From positions 372,001 to 436,000 of the forward strand of contig NZ_QVIO01000001.1 of assembly GCF_003416895.1 (NCBI RefSeq): DNA of 64,000 bases. The letters are read 5' to 3'. Source of the stretch: Duganella sp. BJB476 (GTDB taxonomy: Bacteria; Pseudomonadota; Gammaproteobacteria; Burkholderiales; Burkholderiaceae_D). The notes beneath the pieces are model-generated. The model was not told the DNA's origin. It worked only from the letters and a program-made list of their open reading frames with translations, and ran no database searches. Shown in pieces: positions 45,065 through 54,864 of this stretch. Within the stretch, counting starts at the first letter, position 1. Every line of letters begins with the position of its first letter. Made by a program: the position numbers and the translations under genes.

Positions 45065-48000
45065 CCGTAGGGAGTGTAGGCGAAGCCCTGGCCGATCACC
45101 GGCAGCAGCGCCGCCTGGTTTTCCGCGCTTTCGCTGAAGTTGTACAGCACTTCGGCGCGCTCCACGCCCTTGTGCAAACCGTTTGTCCAGAAATCGAAGC
45201 CGCCCTGCTCGGGGGCGCGGTGCAGGATGTTGGTGTACAGATTGGTGACGAAATCGTGGTCGCTGACGCCGTCGCCATATTGCTTCTTGAATTCATCGCT
45301 GATCAGGAAATTTTGCGCGACCTCCTTGAGGGTGATCCCCTTGTCCAGCGCGTTGATCCAGAAGCCGACGCCGCCCAGGTCCGGCGTGCGGTTGAACGCC
45401 GCCTGGTACAGCCGGTAGGCCTGGCCGCCGTGGCCGTCGATATCGAGCGCCAGCGCATGGTTCGGGAACAGCAGCCGTTCGACCCCGGTCAGGGTGTCGC
45501 CGCCGGTGGCGCCATGCTGGCTGACGGTGGCCTGGCCTTTTTGCAGCGAGATGTCCAGCGCGCCCTTGCTGTCGTCGTAGAACGCGGTATCGATGCCGGC
45601 GCCGCCGTCGATCTTCTTGCCGCTGGCGTTGCCGGTGAGGAGGTCGTTGCCGCTGCCGCCGACGGTGGCGGCGGACGCGGTGGTGAAGGTGTAGGCGGTG
45701 TGGCCGGCGTAGCGGTTGCCGGCCAGATCCAGTACGCTGCCCAGCGGCAGCGCCAGGGTATAGGTCACGCCGGGGCGCAGGTTGACGTGCGGGTCGAGCT
45801 GCAGCGCGTTGCCGCTGGCGCTGAACAGCGCCGCGCCGTCGGCCGCCTTGACGGCCACGCCGTGGTCGTCGGTCAGCGCCAGGCCGGCGCCGGCCGCAAT
45901 CGCTTCGTTGAAGGTCAGCGTGAGTTTGGGGTGGAGCGCGACGCCGGTGGCGCCGCTGACGATGGATGCGGCGCTCAGCAGCGGGGCGGTGATGTCGCCC
46001 GATCCGAACGTGGCCTTGATTTCATAAGCGGCAGGCACCGGCTTGTTGGCCGGGGTGCTCAGCGTCAGGTAGTAGTCGCCGGCAGAGCCCGCTGCGTAGC
46101 GTGTGATCGTATGGCCGGCATCGACGCTCTGGCTGATCGCTTTGATTGGGTCCAGGGCTGTGCCTGCGAACACGCTCAATGTTACCGCGCCGTCGGATGC
46201 GCCCAGGTCCACGGTGAGCACGCCGCTCTCGGTGACGTGCACCTTGAACGTATCGGTGTCGAAGAGGCTGCTATGGATCTGGCTCTTCACCAACTGGCCG
46301 AGGTCCAGTGCGCTGGCATATTCCCGCTGACCGCTGATGTCGTCGCCGGCAATCCCCAGTAATGCTTTCAGCGTATAGCTGGCCGGCGCGGGCGCGGCGC
46401 CTGCATTGACGACCTTGACGTAGTAGTCGCCGTAGGCCCCGGACAGAAAGCCCAGGCGGAGTTCCTGCGGGACGCTGACGTCGGCATACGAGCGCAGCGC
46501 CTTGCCGGCGCTGTCGACGATTTGCAGTGTCGGGCCATTGGTCTGTTGGCCGGCGGCGCCGCTCAGTTGTGGCGAGCTCAAATAGATCGAGAACGACTCG
46601 TCCGCATGCAGCGTGATTTTGAATACGTCGGAGGCGCCGGCCGATGCCAGCGTGCCTTGCACCTGTTGGCCGTAGGTGAGCGCGCCGGCATGGGCGTTAT
46701 CGTTGCCAGGGACGGGGTCGGCGACTGCCTTGGTCAAGTGCAGCTGGTAGGTGCTGCCCTTGGCTTCGCTGGCGGATGCCACTTCGACATAGTAGGTGCC
46801 GCTGGTGGTAGGCGTGTACTGTGGCAGCCTGGTATGCGGCGGCGGACCGGCGAAGTTCATGGCGAAGCCGTTGGCGAGCTCGGTGCCGGATGCATTCTTC
46901 AGGCTCAGCTGGACGCTGCTGTCGGCTTCGAGGTCGACCACATAGGCGGTGCCGGCTTCCAGCGTGACCGCGATCCAGTCGCGGTCGCCGCCGCCCTGGC
47001 CCAGCATGCCCTTGATGGCGCCGCCCACCGCCAGCACGCCGGTGGTGCTGGTGTTGGCGCTGTAGTCGTCGTCGGCGTCCAGGCTGGTCTTGATCGTGTA
47101 GCTGCGATTGGCCGGCGTGTCGGTGTTGGCAGAAAACGCGGCGCTTGCCGCCAGGTAGTAGGTGCCGCTGGTGGTGGGCGTCATGCCGAACGAGATGGTG
47201 CTGCCGCTGCCTTTGTGGACGACGGTGCCATCTGCTGCATACAGCGCCACCTGCACACCGGACGAGGTATCGGACGGCGCTGTGAACGCATAATTGAGAC
47301 CGGCGGTCAGCTCCAGCTTGACCATGTCGACATCGCGCGCCATTTGCAGCTTGCCGCTCATGGTGGCGCCGACGGCCAGCTTGGTGGCGGCGTCCCTGGT
47401 GTCGGCGTAGTCGTCCTCTGCGGCCGTGGCGCTGAGGGTGTAGCTGCGCGAGCCGGTCTGCGGCGTCGCGTTGTTGGCGTCGCCGACGTCCAGCGTGTAG
47501 GTGCCGGTGGTCTTCGCCTTCATCGCAAACGAGAAGATCTTGGCCGTGCTGCTGATGGCGCCGTAGTCAAAGGCGTTGTTGCCGGCAGGGTCGCGCAGCA
47601 GCAGGTTGGCCGAGTGGCCGCTGGCGACGGCGCCGGTATTCTGGATGGTCACCGAGTAGATCGTGCCGGCCACCATGTCCAACGTGAACCGGTCGACGTC
47701 GCCGTCGTATTGCAGCGCGCCTTTGGCCGGAGCGTCCACCGTCAGGTGACCCGGCTGGCTGTCGTTGCCGCTGTAGTCGTCGACCAGCGTGGTCGCGGTG
47801 GCGGTGTAGGCGCCGGAGCCGTGCGCCGTCACGGCGACGTAGAAGTCGGCATCGGTGGCCGATTCGATCACGCCGGCGTTGGTAGGCAGCAGCTTGCCCT
47901 TGGCGTCGTAGGCTTGCACGGAGCCGTAGCTTCGGTTGTCGTCGCCGTCGGCCCTGATCTGGTAGTGCTGGCCGGCTTCGGCGTGGAATTTGAACCAGTC

Positions 48001-48474
48001 GACATCGTCGGCGCGCTCGAACACGCCGCGGCCCGGGGCGCCGATGCTGATGACGCCGGTGGTTGCGGTGCTGGCCGGCAGATCGTCGGCGGCCGGATAG
48101 CTGGCCGACACGGTGTAGCTGCCGCTGAGGTAGCCGGTGAGGCTGGCTTCCAGGTAGTAGATCCCGCTGACCGTCGGCGTGAACTGCGTGAGCGGGGGCA
48201 GGTAATAGCGGGCGGAGCTCAAGCTCGCTTGCGCCTCGCCGGCGCTGTTGAACAGGTGCAGGGACGAATACGAATAGTCCGCCAAGGTACCGGCCCCATC
48301 GGCCTTGCCGGTGAGCGTGAATAAATAGGTGGTGCCGGCCTGGAGCGAGATCTTGAACCAGTCGCGGTCGTTTGTCACATAGCCGCCGCTTGGGGCCTCG
48401 AAATTCCCGGTGGCGGAGCCGCCGGCGGTCAAGAGTCCTGTGGTGCTGGTGTCGGAGCTGAAGTCGTCGGTCAT
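45061..48474 (-). CDS. giant PPC-repeat, Ig-like, DUF4214 protein
   Basis: A 1137-residue extracellular-looking protein without a Sec signal, suggesting type I secretion. In order: seven bacterial pre-peptidase C-terminal repeats of about 105-125 residues, each starting near DDY...G and including D(V/R)D(W/R)(F) plus GTYYL; an SbsA-type Ig-like domain (TAPLLSAASIVSGATGVALHPKLTLTF region); a short Gly/Asp calcium-like run GGSGNDLLTGNASGKKIDGG; and a C-terminal DUF4214 pair (LYQAAFNRTPDLGGVGFWIN, ILHRAPEQGGFDFWTNGL). No protease domain is visible, so it resembles an adhesion or matrix protein. ATG at 48474. Confidence 0.85.
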   Translation of the reverse strand: MTDDFSSDTSTTGLLTAGGSATGNFEAPSGGYVTNDRDWFKISLQAGTTYLFTLTGKADGAGTLADYSYSSLHLFNSAGEAQASLSSARYYLPPLTQFTPTVSGIYYLEASLTGYLSGSYTVSASYPAADDLPASTATTGVISIGAPGRGVFERADDVDWFKFHAEAGQHYQIRADGDDNRSYGSVQAYDAKGKLLPTNAGVIESATDADFYVAVTAHGSGAYTATATTLVDDYSGNDSQPGHLTVDAPAKGALQYDGDVDRFTLDMVAGTIYSVTIQNTGAVASGHSANLLLRDPAGNNAFDYGAISSTAKIFSFAMKAKTTGTYTLDVGDANNATPQTGSRSYTLSATAAEDDYADTRDAATKLAVGATMSGKLQMARDVDMVKLELTAGLNYAFTAPSDTSSGVQVALYAADGTVVHKGSGSTISFGMTPTTSGTYYLAASAAFSANTDTPANRSYTIKTSLDADDDYSANTSTTGVLAVGGAIKGMLGQGGGDRDWIAVTLEAGTAYVVDLEADSSVQLSLKNASGTELANGFAMNFAGPPPHTRLPQYTPTTSGTYYVEVASASEAKGSTYQLHLTKAVADPVPGNDNAHAGALTYGQQVQGTLASAGASDVFKITLHADESFSIYLSSPQLSGAAGQQTNGPTLQIVDSAGKALRSYADVSVPQELRLGFLSGAYGDYYVKVVNAGAAPAPASYTLKALLGIAGDDISGQREYASALDLGQLVKSQIHSSLFDTDTFKVHVTESGVLTVDLGASDGAVTLSVFAGTALDPIKAISQSVDAGHTITRYAAGSAGDYYLTLSTPANKPVPAAYEIKATFGSGDITAPLLSAASIVSGATGVALHPKLTLTFNEAIAAGAGLALTDDHGVAVKAADGAALFSASGNALQLDPHVNLRPGVTYTLALPLGSVLDLAGNRYAGHTAYTFTTASAATVGGSGNDLLTGNASGKKIDGGAGIDTAFYDDSKGALDISLQKGQATVSQHGATGGDTLTGVERLLFPNHALALDIDGHGGQAYRLYQAAFNRTPDLGGVGFWINALDKGITLKEVAQNFLISDEFKKQYGDGVSDHDFVTNLYTNILHRAPEQGGFDFWTNGLHKGVERAEVLYNFSESAENQAALLPVIGQGFAYTPYG

Positions 48475-48556
48475 GCTGGGGCGGCGGAATGGGCGGACCG
48501 GCATTGTAACAATATTTCCAACCGGAAAAACTATCCGATTGTCACCCGCCGCCCGG

Positions 48557-49921
<1,365 letters not shown>

Positions 49922-50118
49922 AGGCTGGCCTGATCTGAAAGTGACTATCCGTTCAAATCATAACGCTTCAGCTCGGCTGCGGGTGAAAAAAAATCCGCAG
50001 TTTTTTGAGGATTTCTTCGGAAGTGACTGGGATGCCACATCAACCGGGGACTGGCTTGCCTATTGTTGATGGGATGTTACTGCTTTGGTGGGGTTTTGTT
50101 ACTTTTGGTGATAATGCT

Positions 50119-50140
50119 GTGGGCGGCGAGCGCCGCCCAC
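50119..50140 (-). terminator. hairpin downstream of the aminotransferase gene
   Basis: GTGGGCGGC-GAGC-GCCGCCCAC, a perfect nine-pair stem with a four-base loop, 16 bases after the aminotransferase stop. There is no T tract in either direction, so it may be a factor-assisted terminator or mRNA-stabilising hairpin. The rest of 49922-50155 shows nothing else recognisable. Confidence 0.5.
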
Positions 50141-50155
50141 GACAGGTACGACGAC

Positions 50156-51349
50156 TTAGATCTTGGCGGCGATCAGCTTGCCCAGGATCTCGATGCCGGT
50201 GCGGATGCGGTCCGGCGCCACGGTGACGAAGGACAGGCGCAGCGTGTTGGTTTCCGGCTCGTTGGCGTAGAACGGCGAACCCGGCACGAAGGCGACTTTC
50301 TGGGCGATGGCTTCGTCCAGCAGCTTCATGGCGTCGATGTGCTTAGGCAGCGTGACCCAGATGAACATGCCGCCTTCCGGCTTGGTCCACTCGACGCCGG
50401 CCGGGAAGTGCTGGGCCATGGCGTCCAGCATGACCTGGCACTGGTCGCCGTACAGGGTGCGGATTTTCGGGATGTGGCGGCCCAGGAAGCCGTCCTTGAT
50501 CACTTCGTGCACCACCATCTGGGTCAGCTGCGAGGTGTGCAGGTCGGCGGCCTGCTTGGCCAGCTCCAGGCGGCGCACCAGCGGCAGCGGGGCGACCACG
50601 TAGCCCAGGCGGATGCCGGGGGTCAGCACCTTGGAGAAGGAGCCCATGTAGATGACGCCGTCCGGGTTCATCGCCACCATCTTCGGCAGCGGGTCGCCCT
50701 TGTAGCTCAGGGCGCCGTACGGATCGTCCTCGATCAGCGGCAGGCCGAGGCGGGCGCAGGTTTCCACCAGCTCCAGGCGGCGCTCGACGGACAGGGTGCG
50801 GCCGGTCGGGTTCTGGAAGTTCGGCAGCGCGTACAGCAGGCGTGCGCCCTGGGCGACGGCATCCAGCGACGACGGCACCAGGCCGTGTTCGTCGGTTTCC
50901 ACCGATTTGAATTCAGGACGGTAGACCGAGAACGCCTGCAGCGCGCCCAGGTAGGACGGCGTCTCGACCAGCACGCGGCTGCCTTCGTCGATCAGCACTT
51001 TGCCCAGCAGGTCCAGCGCTTGCTGGGAGCCGGAGGTCATCAGCACCTGTTCCGGCACGATCTTGGCGCCGTTGGTCGACAGCGAATCGGCGATCCACTG
51101 GCGCAGCGGCAGGTAGCCGTCGGTCGGGCCGTATTGCAGGGCGACCTTGCCGTTTTCGCTCAGCACCTTGTCGAAGGCGGCCTTCATTTCGTCGATCGGG
51201 AAGGTCAGCGGCGACGGCAGGCCGCCGGCGAAGGAGATGATCTCCGGCTGCTGGGTGATCTTCAGGATCTCGCGGATGAAGGACGATTGCAGCTGGTCGG
51301 CGCGTTCGGAGAAGCGCCACTGGATCGGATTAGGGTTTTCGATTTTCAT
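50156..51349 (-). CDS. PLP-dependent aminotransferase class I/II (2-aminoadipate type)
   Basis: A 397-residue fold-type I aminotransferase close to the LysN / 2-aminoadipate transaminase group: ISFAGGLPSPLTFP near the start, LQYGPTDGYLPLRQW, the PLP Lys240 in YMGSFSKVLTPGIRLGY, NFQNPTGRTLSVERR and C-terminal AKI. Members transfer amino groups of branched-chain, aromatic or 2-aminoadipate substrates. Lies 100 bases after the RidA gene on the same strand, a common pairing because RidA clears reactive enamines made by PLP enzymes. Confidence 0.9.
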   Translation of the reverse strand: MKIENPNPIQWRFSERADQLQSSFIREILKITQQPEIISFAGGLPSPLTFPIDEMKAAFDKVLSENGKVALQYGPTDGYLPLRQWIADSLSTNGAKIVPEQVLMTSGSQQALDLLGKVLIDEGSRVLVETPSYLGALQAFSVYRPEFKSVETDEHGLVPSSLDAVAQGARLLYALPNFQNPTGRTLSVERRLELVETCARLGLPLIEDDPYGALSYKGDPLPKMVAMNPDGVIYMGSFSKVLTPGIRLGYVVAPLPLVRRLELAKQAADLHTSQLTQMVVHEVIKDGFLGRHIPKIRTLYGDQCQVMLDAMAQHFPAGVEWTKPEGGMFIWVTLPKHIDAMKLLDEAIAQKVAFVPGSPFYANEPETNTLRLSFVTVAPDRIRTGIEILGKLIAAKI

Positions 51350-51449
51350 ACATGTCTCACTAGAGGATGCCGGCGCTGCCGGCTATTCAACAAGCTCGCT
51401 TGTGGCGTGCTCTTATAAAAGGAACGACTCCGGATAAGGAGCCGCCCGC

Positions 51450-51911
51450 TTACGCGACTTCCGCGATCAGTTCGATTTCGACGCAGGCGCCAAGCGGGAT
51501 TTGTGCGACACCAAAGGCCGAGCGGGCGTGCTTGCCGGCTTCGCCGAAGACTTCGCCCAGCAGCTCGGAGGCGCCGTTGGTGACCAGGTGCTGTTCGGTG
51601 TAGTCGGCCGTGGAGTTCACCAGGCTCATGACCTTGACGATGCGCTTGACGCGGGTCAGGTCGCCGCCGACGGCCGCTTGCAGCGTGCCCATCAGGTCGA
51701 CGGCGATGGCGCGCGCGGCGGCCTTGCCTTCGGCGGTGTCGATATTCTTGCCCAGCTGGCCGACCCACACGCTGCCGTCGGCGCGCTTGGCGATATGACC
51801 CGACAGGAACACCAGGTTGCCGGTTTGGGCGTACATGACGTAGGCGGCGGCCGGGGTGGCGGGTGCGGCCAGGGTGATATCGAGCGCTTTCAGTTTTTCG
51901 TAGACAGACAT
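51450..51911 (-). CDS. RidA family reactive-intermediate deaminase
   Basis: A 153-residue RidA/YjgF-like protein: LVFLSGHIAKRADGSVWVGQLG, the central catalytic-type Arg in LTRVKRIVKVMSLVNSTADYTEQHLVTNGASELLGEVFGEAGKHARSAFGVAQIPLGACVEIELIAEVA (residues about 85-153, written here by its parts only), with the Glu-ending strand. It hydrolyses enamine/imine intermediates. Precedes the aminotransferase gene on the same strand, consistent with detoxifying its side products. Slightly longer than canonical RidA and lacks some of its residues, so it may be one of the Rid paralogue groups. Confidence 0.87.
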   Translation of the reverse strand: MSVYEKLKALDITLAAPATPAAAYVMYAQTGNLVFLSGHIAKRADGSVWVGQLGKNIDTAEGKAAARAIAVDLMGTLQAAVGGDLTRVKRIVKVMSLVNSTADYTEQHLVTNGASELLGEVFGEAGKHARSAFGVAQIPLGACVEIELIAEVA

Positions 51912-52018
51912 GTGTTATCCAAAGTGTAAGTGGTGGAATGCGTTGAGCTAAGACCGACATTGTACGTCAGCGGCAGGGCGTGCCCACAAACGCGGCAAAA
52001 TCAAGATAGTCTACGGTT

Positions 52019-52978
52019 TTAGCCGCGTTTTACCTGCATTTTGCGGCCGGCACCCACCACGGCGATGACGGCGATTGCAAAAACGATAGTGGGCCATTCC
52101 AGCGCTTCGCCCAAAACCACCGCCGCGCCGAGCAACGACAGGAAGGGCTGGACCAGCTGCACCTGGCCGACCCGCGCCACGCCGCCCAGCGCCATGCCGC
52201 GGTACCAGAAGAAGAATCCGATGAACATCGAGAATACCGAGACGTAGGCGAAGCCGGTCCAGGCGGCGGCGCTGGCGGCGGCCAGCTGCGGGCCTTCCTG
52301 CCAGCACAGCCAGCCCACCAGCGGCAGCAGCACGGGCGCCGACAGCACCAGCGCCCAGCAGATGGTGTGCTGGCCGCCCAGGGTTTGCGACAGGCGGCCG
52401 CCGGCGGCGTAGCCCATGGCGGCCAGCAGCACGGCCAGGAAGATCGCCAGGTCGGCCAGGTGCAGGCTGCCGCCGCTCTGGCCCAGCGCAAAGCCGACCA
52501 CCAGCGCCGAGCCCACGCTGGCCATGATCCAGAAGCCGGCCGACGGCTTTTCGCCGGCCAGCAGGGCGCCGAAGACGGCGGTGGCCAGCGGCAGGATGCC
52601 GACCAGCACGGCGCCGTGGGCGGCCGGCAGGCTGCGCATGGCGATGGAGGTCAGCCACGGGAAGCCGATGATGCAGCCGATCGCCACCATCGCCAGCGGC
52701 AGCAGGGCGGAGCGCGGCGGCAGCGGCGCGCGTTTCCAGGCCAGCCAGCCGCCGGCCAGTACGGCGGCCACCAGCGCGCGGCCTAGGGCGACGAAGGTGG
52801 GGGACAGGCCGGCGCCGTGGCTGGCCAGCGCGCCGCCGACCGCCAGCCGGGTGAACGGCAATGTCAGGCTGAAGATGGCGACCGCGACCAGGCCAAGCAG
52901 CATGCCGGTGGTTTCGTCGCTCAGCCCCGGGCGGGTGGCGATGGCGGCGGCGATGGGCGGCGGGGCGCTGTGGGTCAT
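52019..52978 (-). CDS. EamA/DMT family transporter
   Basis: A 319-residue membrane protein with ten predicted helices in two EamA halves (about residues 28-165 and 180-310). Signature segments include FTRLAVGGAL, HGAVLVGILPLATAVFGALLAGEKPS and the second-half QLVQPFLSLLGAAVVLGEALEW. Exporters of amino acids or metabolites are typical. Divergent from the MocR regulator at 53085 with direct repeats between them, so it is the probable target of that regulator. Confidence 0.9.
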   Translation of the reverse strand: MTHSAPPPIAAAIATRPGLSDETTGMLLGLVAVAIFSLTLPFTRLAVGGALASHGAGLSPTFVALGRALVAAVLAGGWLAWKRAPLPPRSALLPLAMVAIGCIIGFPWLTSIAMRSLPAAHGAVLVGILPLATAVFGALLAGEKPSAGFWIMASVGSALVVGFALGQSGGSLHLADLAIFLAVLLAAMGYAAGGRLSQTLGGQHTICWALVLSAPVLLPLVGWLCWQEGPQLAAASAAAWTGFAYVSVFSMFIGFFFWYRGMALGGVARVGQVQLVQPFLSLLGAAVVLGEALEWPTIVFAIAVIAVVGAGRKMQVKRG

Positions 52979-52997
52979 GCGGGTCTCCGGTGGCGTT

Positions 52998-53049
52998 ATG
53001 GTTGCTATGGTTGTATGCTACGTGACAAAACCAGTACAGTGCCAGTACA
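52998..53049. promoter_or_regulatory. direct-repeat operators of the MocR regulator
   Basis: CCAGTACA occurs at 53031-53038 and again at 53042-53049, 11 bp apart (one helical turn), and ATGGTTG at 52998-53004 and 53007-53013. MocR regulators bind tandem direct repeats in divergent promoter regions; the pair CCAGTACA is the better candidate. Confidence 0.6.
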
Positions 53050-53084
53050 CTTGCGCACATAATTTCTCATACTGTGACGGTAAA

Positions 53085-54782
53085 ATGACCAATACACGCT
53101 CGCGCACTTCACTTTTGGGCGCCGCCGCGTCGGCTGCGGCGGAGGCGGTGGCCGATGCGCTGGCGGCGGCCGAGGCCCGCGCGGCAGCCAGGCAGGCCCC
53201 CGGCCGGACTGTGGCCGCGGCCGCGCCGGGACCGGCGGTGGCTTCGGTGATACCGACTCCGGCGCCGGCCGCGACGAGCGCGCGGGCGGGACGCGGGGCC
53301 GGCAAGGGCGCGGAGAAGGCGCAATCCGGGATGGTGCTGGGCTTGCTGTCGCGCGAGTCGGGCGAGACGCTGATCGACCAGATCGTGCGCTCGGTGACGG
53401 CGCGCATCGACGACCGCCTGCTACGCGGCGGCGCGCGCATGCCGTCGATCCGCGCGTTCGCGGCGGCGCATGCGGTGTCGGCGTTCACGGTGGTGGCGTC
53501 GTACGACAAGCTGGTGGCTGCGGGCTACCTGGAGTCGCGCCGGGGCGCGGGCTTCTTCGTGCGCGAGCCGGCGGCGATGGAACTGAACCTGGCGCAGCGG
53601 CGTCCGGGCTCGCGGCGCCGCTCGGCGGAGGGCGAGCGCGAACATCCCGGCGCCAAGCCGATCGACGTTGTCTGGCTGGTGCGGAATATGTTCCGCCAGA
53701 TGCCGTACGGGCAGATGCCCGGCACCGGCGTGCTGCCGCCCGACTGGCTGGACGGCGCGGCCATCGCCAACGCGCTGCGTTCGGTCAGCCGGCAGAATAG
53801 CAACCTGCTGGTCAGCTACGGCGTGCCGCAAGGTTTCCTGCCGCTGCGCCAGCAACTACAGCTGAAGTTCGCCGAGCTGGAGATCGCCGCCGCGCCGGAA
53901 CAGATCCTTACCACGGCCGGCGTGACGCAGGCGCTGGACCTGGTGGCGCGCGAGTTCACGCGGCCGGGCGACACCATCTTCGTCGACGACCCGGCCTGGT
54001 TCCTGATGTTCGGCTCCTTCGCGGCGCTGGGCGCCAAGGTGGTCGGCATCCCGCGCCTGGCCGACGGCCCGGACATCGCGCAACTGGCGGAGCTGGCGGC
54101 GCTGCACAAGCCCAAGCTGTACATCATCAACTCGGTGCTGCACAACCCCAGTTCGACCTCGCTGTCGGCGGCCAAGGCCTTCCAGGTGCTGCGGCTGGCC
54201 GAGGAGCACGATTTCATCATCGTCGAGGACGACATCTATTGCGACCTGCATCCGGGCAGCGCGGTGCAGCCGGCCACGCGGCTGGCGGCGCTGGACCAGC
54301 TGCAAAGGGTGGTCTACCTGGGCGGCTTTTCGAAGACCATGGCGGCCAATCTGCGGGTCGGCTTCATCGCGGCGTCGCCGGAACGGGCCGAGCGCCTGGC
54401 CGACCGCAAGATGCTGACCATGCTGACCACCAGCGATATCGGCGAGCGGGTGGTGTACAAGGTGCTGTCGGAGGGCTTGTTCCGCAAGCACTCGGACCGG
54501 GTGCGCGCGCGGCTGGACGCGATCCGCGCCAAGACCATCCGCCAGATGGAGCGGGTGGGGCTGAAGGTGGACGTGGCGTCGCCGGCCGGGATGTTCGTGT
54601 GGGCCGACGCCGGCTGCGACACCAATGTGCTGACCGAAAAGGCGATGGCGCACAACCTGCTGCTGGCGCCGGGCAGCCTGTTCTCGCCCAAGCAGCTGCC
54701 GTCGACCCGCATGCGGCTCAACGTGGCGGCGATGCAGGAGCCGGCGGTGTGGCGTTTCTTTGAGCGAGAGCTCGGCAAATGA
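53085..54782 (+). CDS. MocR-type regulator (GntR HTH plus aminotransferase domain)
   Basis: A 565-residue fusion: an unusual Ala-rich low-complexity N-terminal extension (about residues 1-85, including AEAVADALAAAEARAAARQ), a GntR winged helix (about 90-160, with LRGGARMPSIRAFAAAHAVS), a linker, and an aminotransferase-like domain (about 205-560) with PLP Lys417 in LGGFSKTMAANLRVGF. PLP- or amino-acid-dependent regulator, expected to control the divergent EamA exporter and itself. ATG at 53085 is placed by homology of the HTH; the extension makes a downstream start conceivable. Confidence 0.88.
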   Translation: MTNTRSRTSLLGAAASAAAEAVADALAAAEARAAARQAPGRTVAAAAPGPAVASVIPTPAPAATSARAGRGAGKGAEKAQSGMVLGLLSRESGETLIDQIVRSVTARIDDRLLRGGARMPSIRAFAAAHAVSAFTVVASYDKLVAAGYLESRRGAGFFVREPAAMELNLAQRRPGSRRRSAEGEREHPGAKPIDVVWLVRNMFRQMPYGQMPGTGVLPPDWLDGAAIANALRSVSRQNSNLLVSYGVPQGFLPLRQQLQLKFAELEIAAAPEQILTTAGVTQALDLVAREFTRPGDTIFVDDPAWFLMFGSFAALGAKVVGIPRLADGPDIAQLAELAALHKPKLYIINSVLHNPSSTSLSAAKAFQVLRLAEEHDFIIVEDDIYCDLHPGSAVQPATRLAALDQLQRVVYLGGFSKTMAANLRVGFIAASPERAERLADRKMLTMLTTSDIGERVVYKVLSEGLFRKHSDRVRARLDAIRAKTIRQMERVGLKVDVASPAGMFVWADAGCDTNVLTEKAMAHNLLLAPGSLFSPKQLPSTRMRLNVAAMQEPAVWRFFERELGK

Positions 54783-54791
54783 TGGGCCGCT

Positions 54792-54819
54792 CTTGAAAAC
54801 TCTCCTATAATCCCCACTT
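54792..54819 (+). promoter_or_regulatory. sigma-32 (heat-shock) promoter of htpG
   Basis: CTTGAAA (54792-54798), a 13-base spacer and CCCCACTT (54812-54819) match the RpoH consensus CTTGAAA-N13-CCCCAT. It lies 46 bases upstream of the htpG start. A TATAAT inside the spacer has no properly spaced -35, so the heat-shock reading is preferred. Confidence 0.8.
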
Positions 54820-54864
54820 TCGTCAAACCCTTGCATCAACCACAAGACTATTGAGGCTCTTAAA

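Noticed and set aside
46522..48324. 600-codon plus-strand frame opposite the PPC-repeat gene
   Set aside because: Shadow; the minus strand shows repeated PPC domains.
54806..54811. TATAAT as a sigma-70 -10 for htpG
   Set aside because: Only seven bases from the TTGAAA; spacing excludes a normal sigma-70 promoter, while the sigma-32 reading fits exactly.
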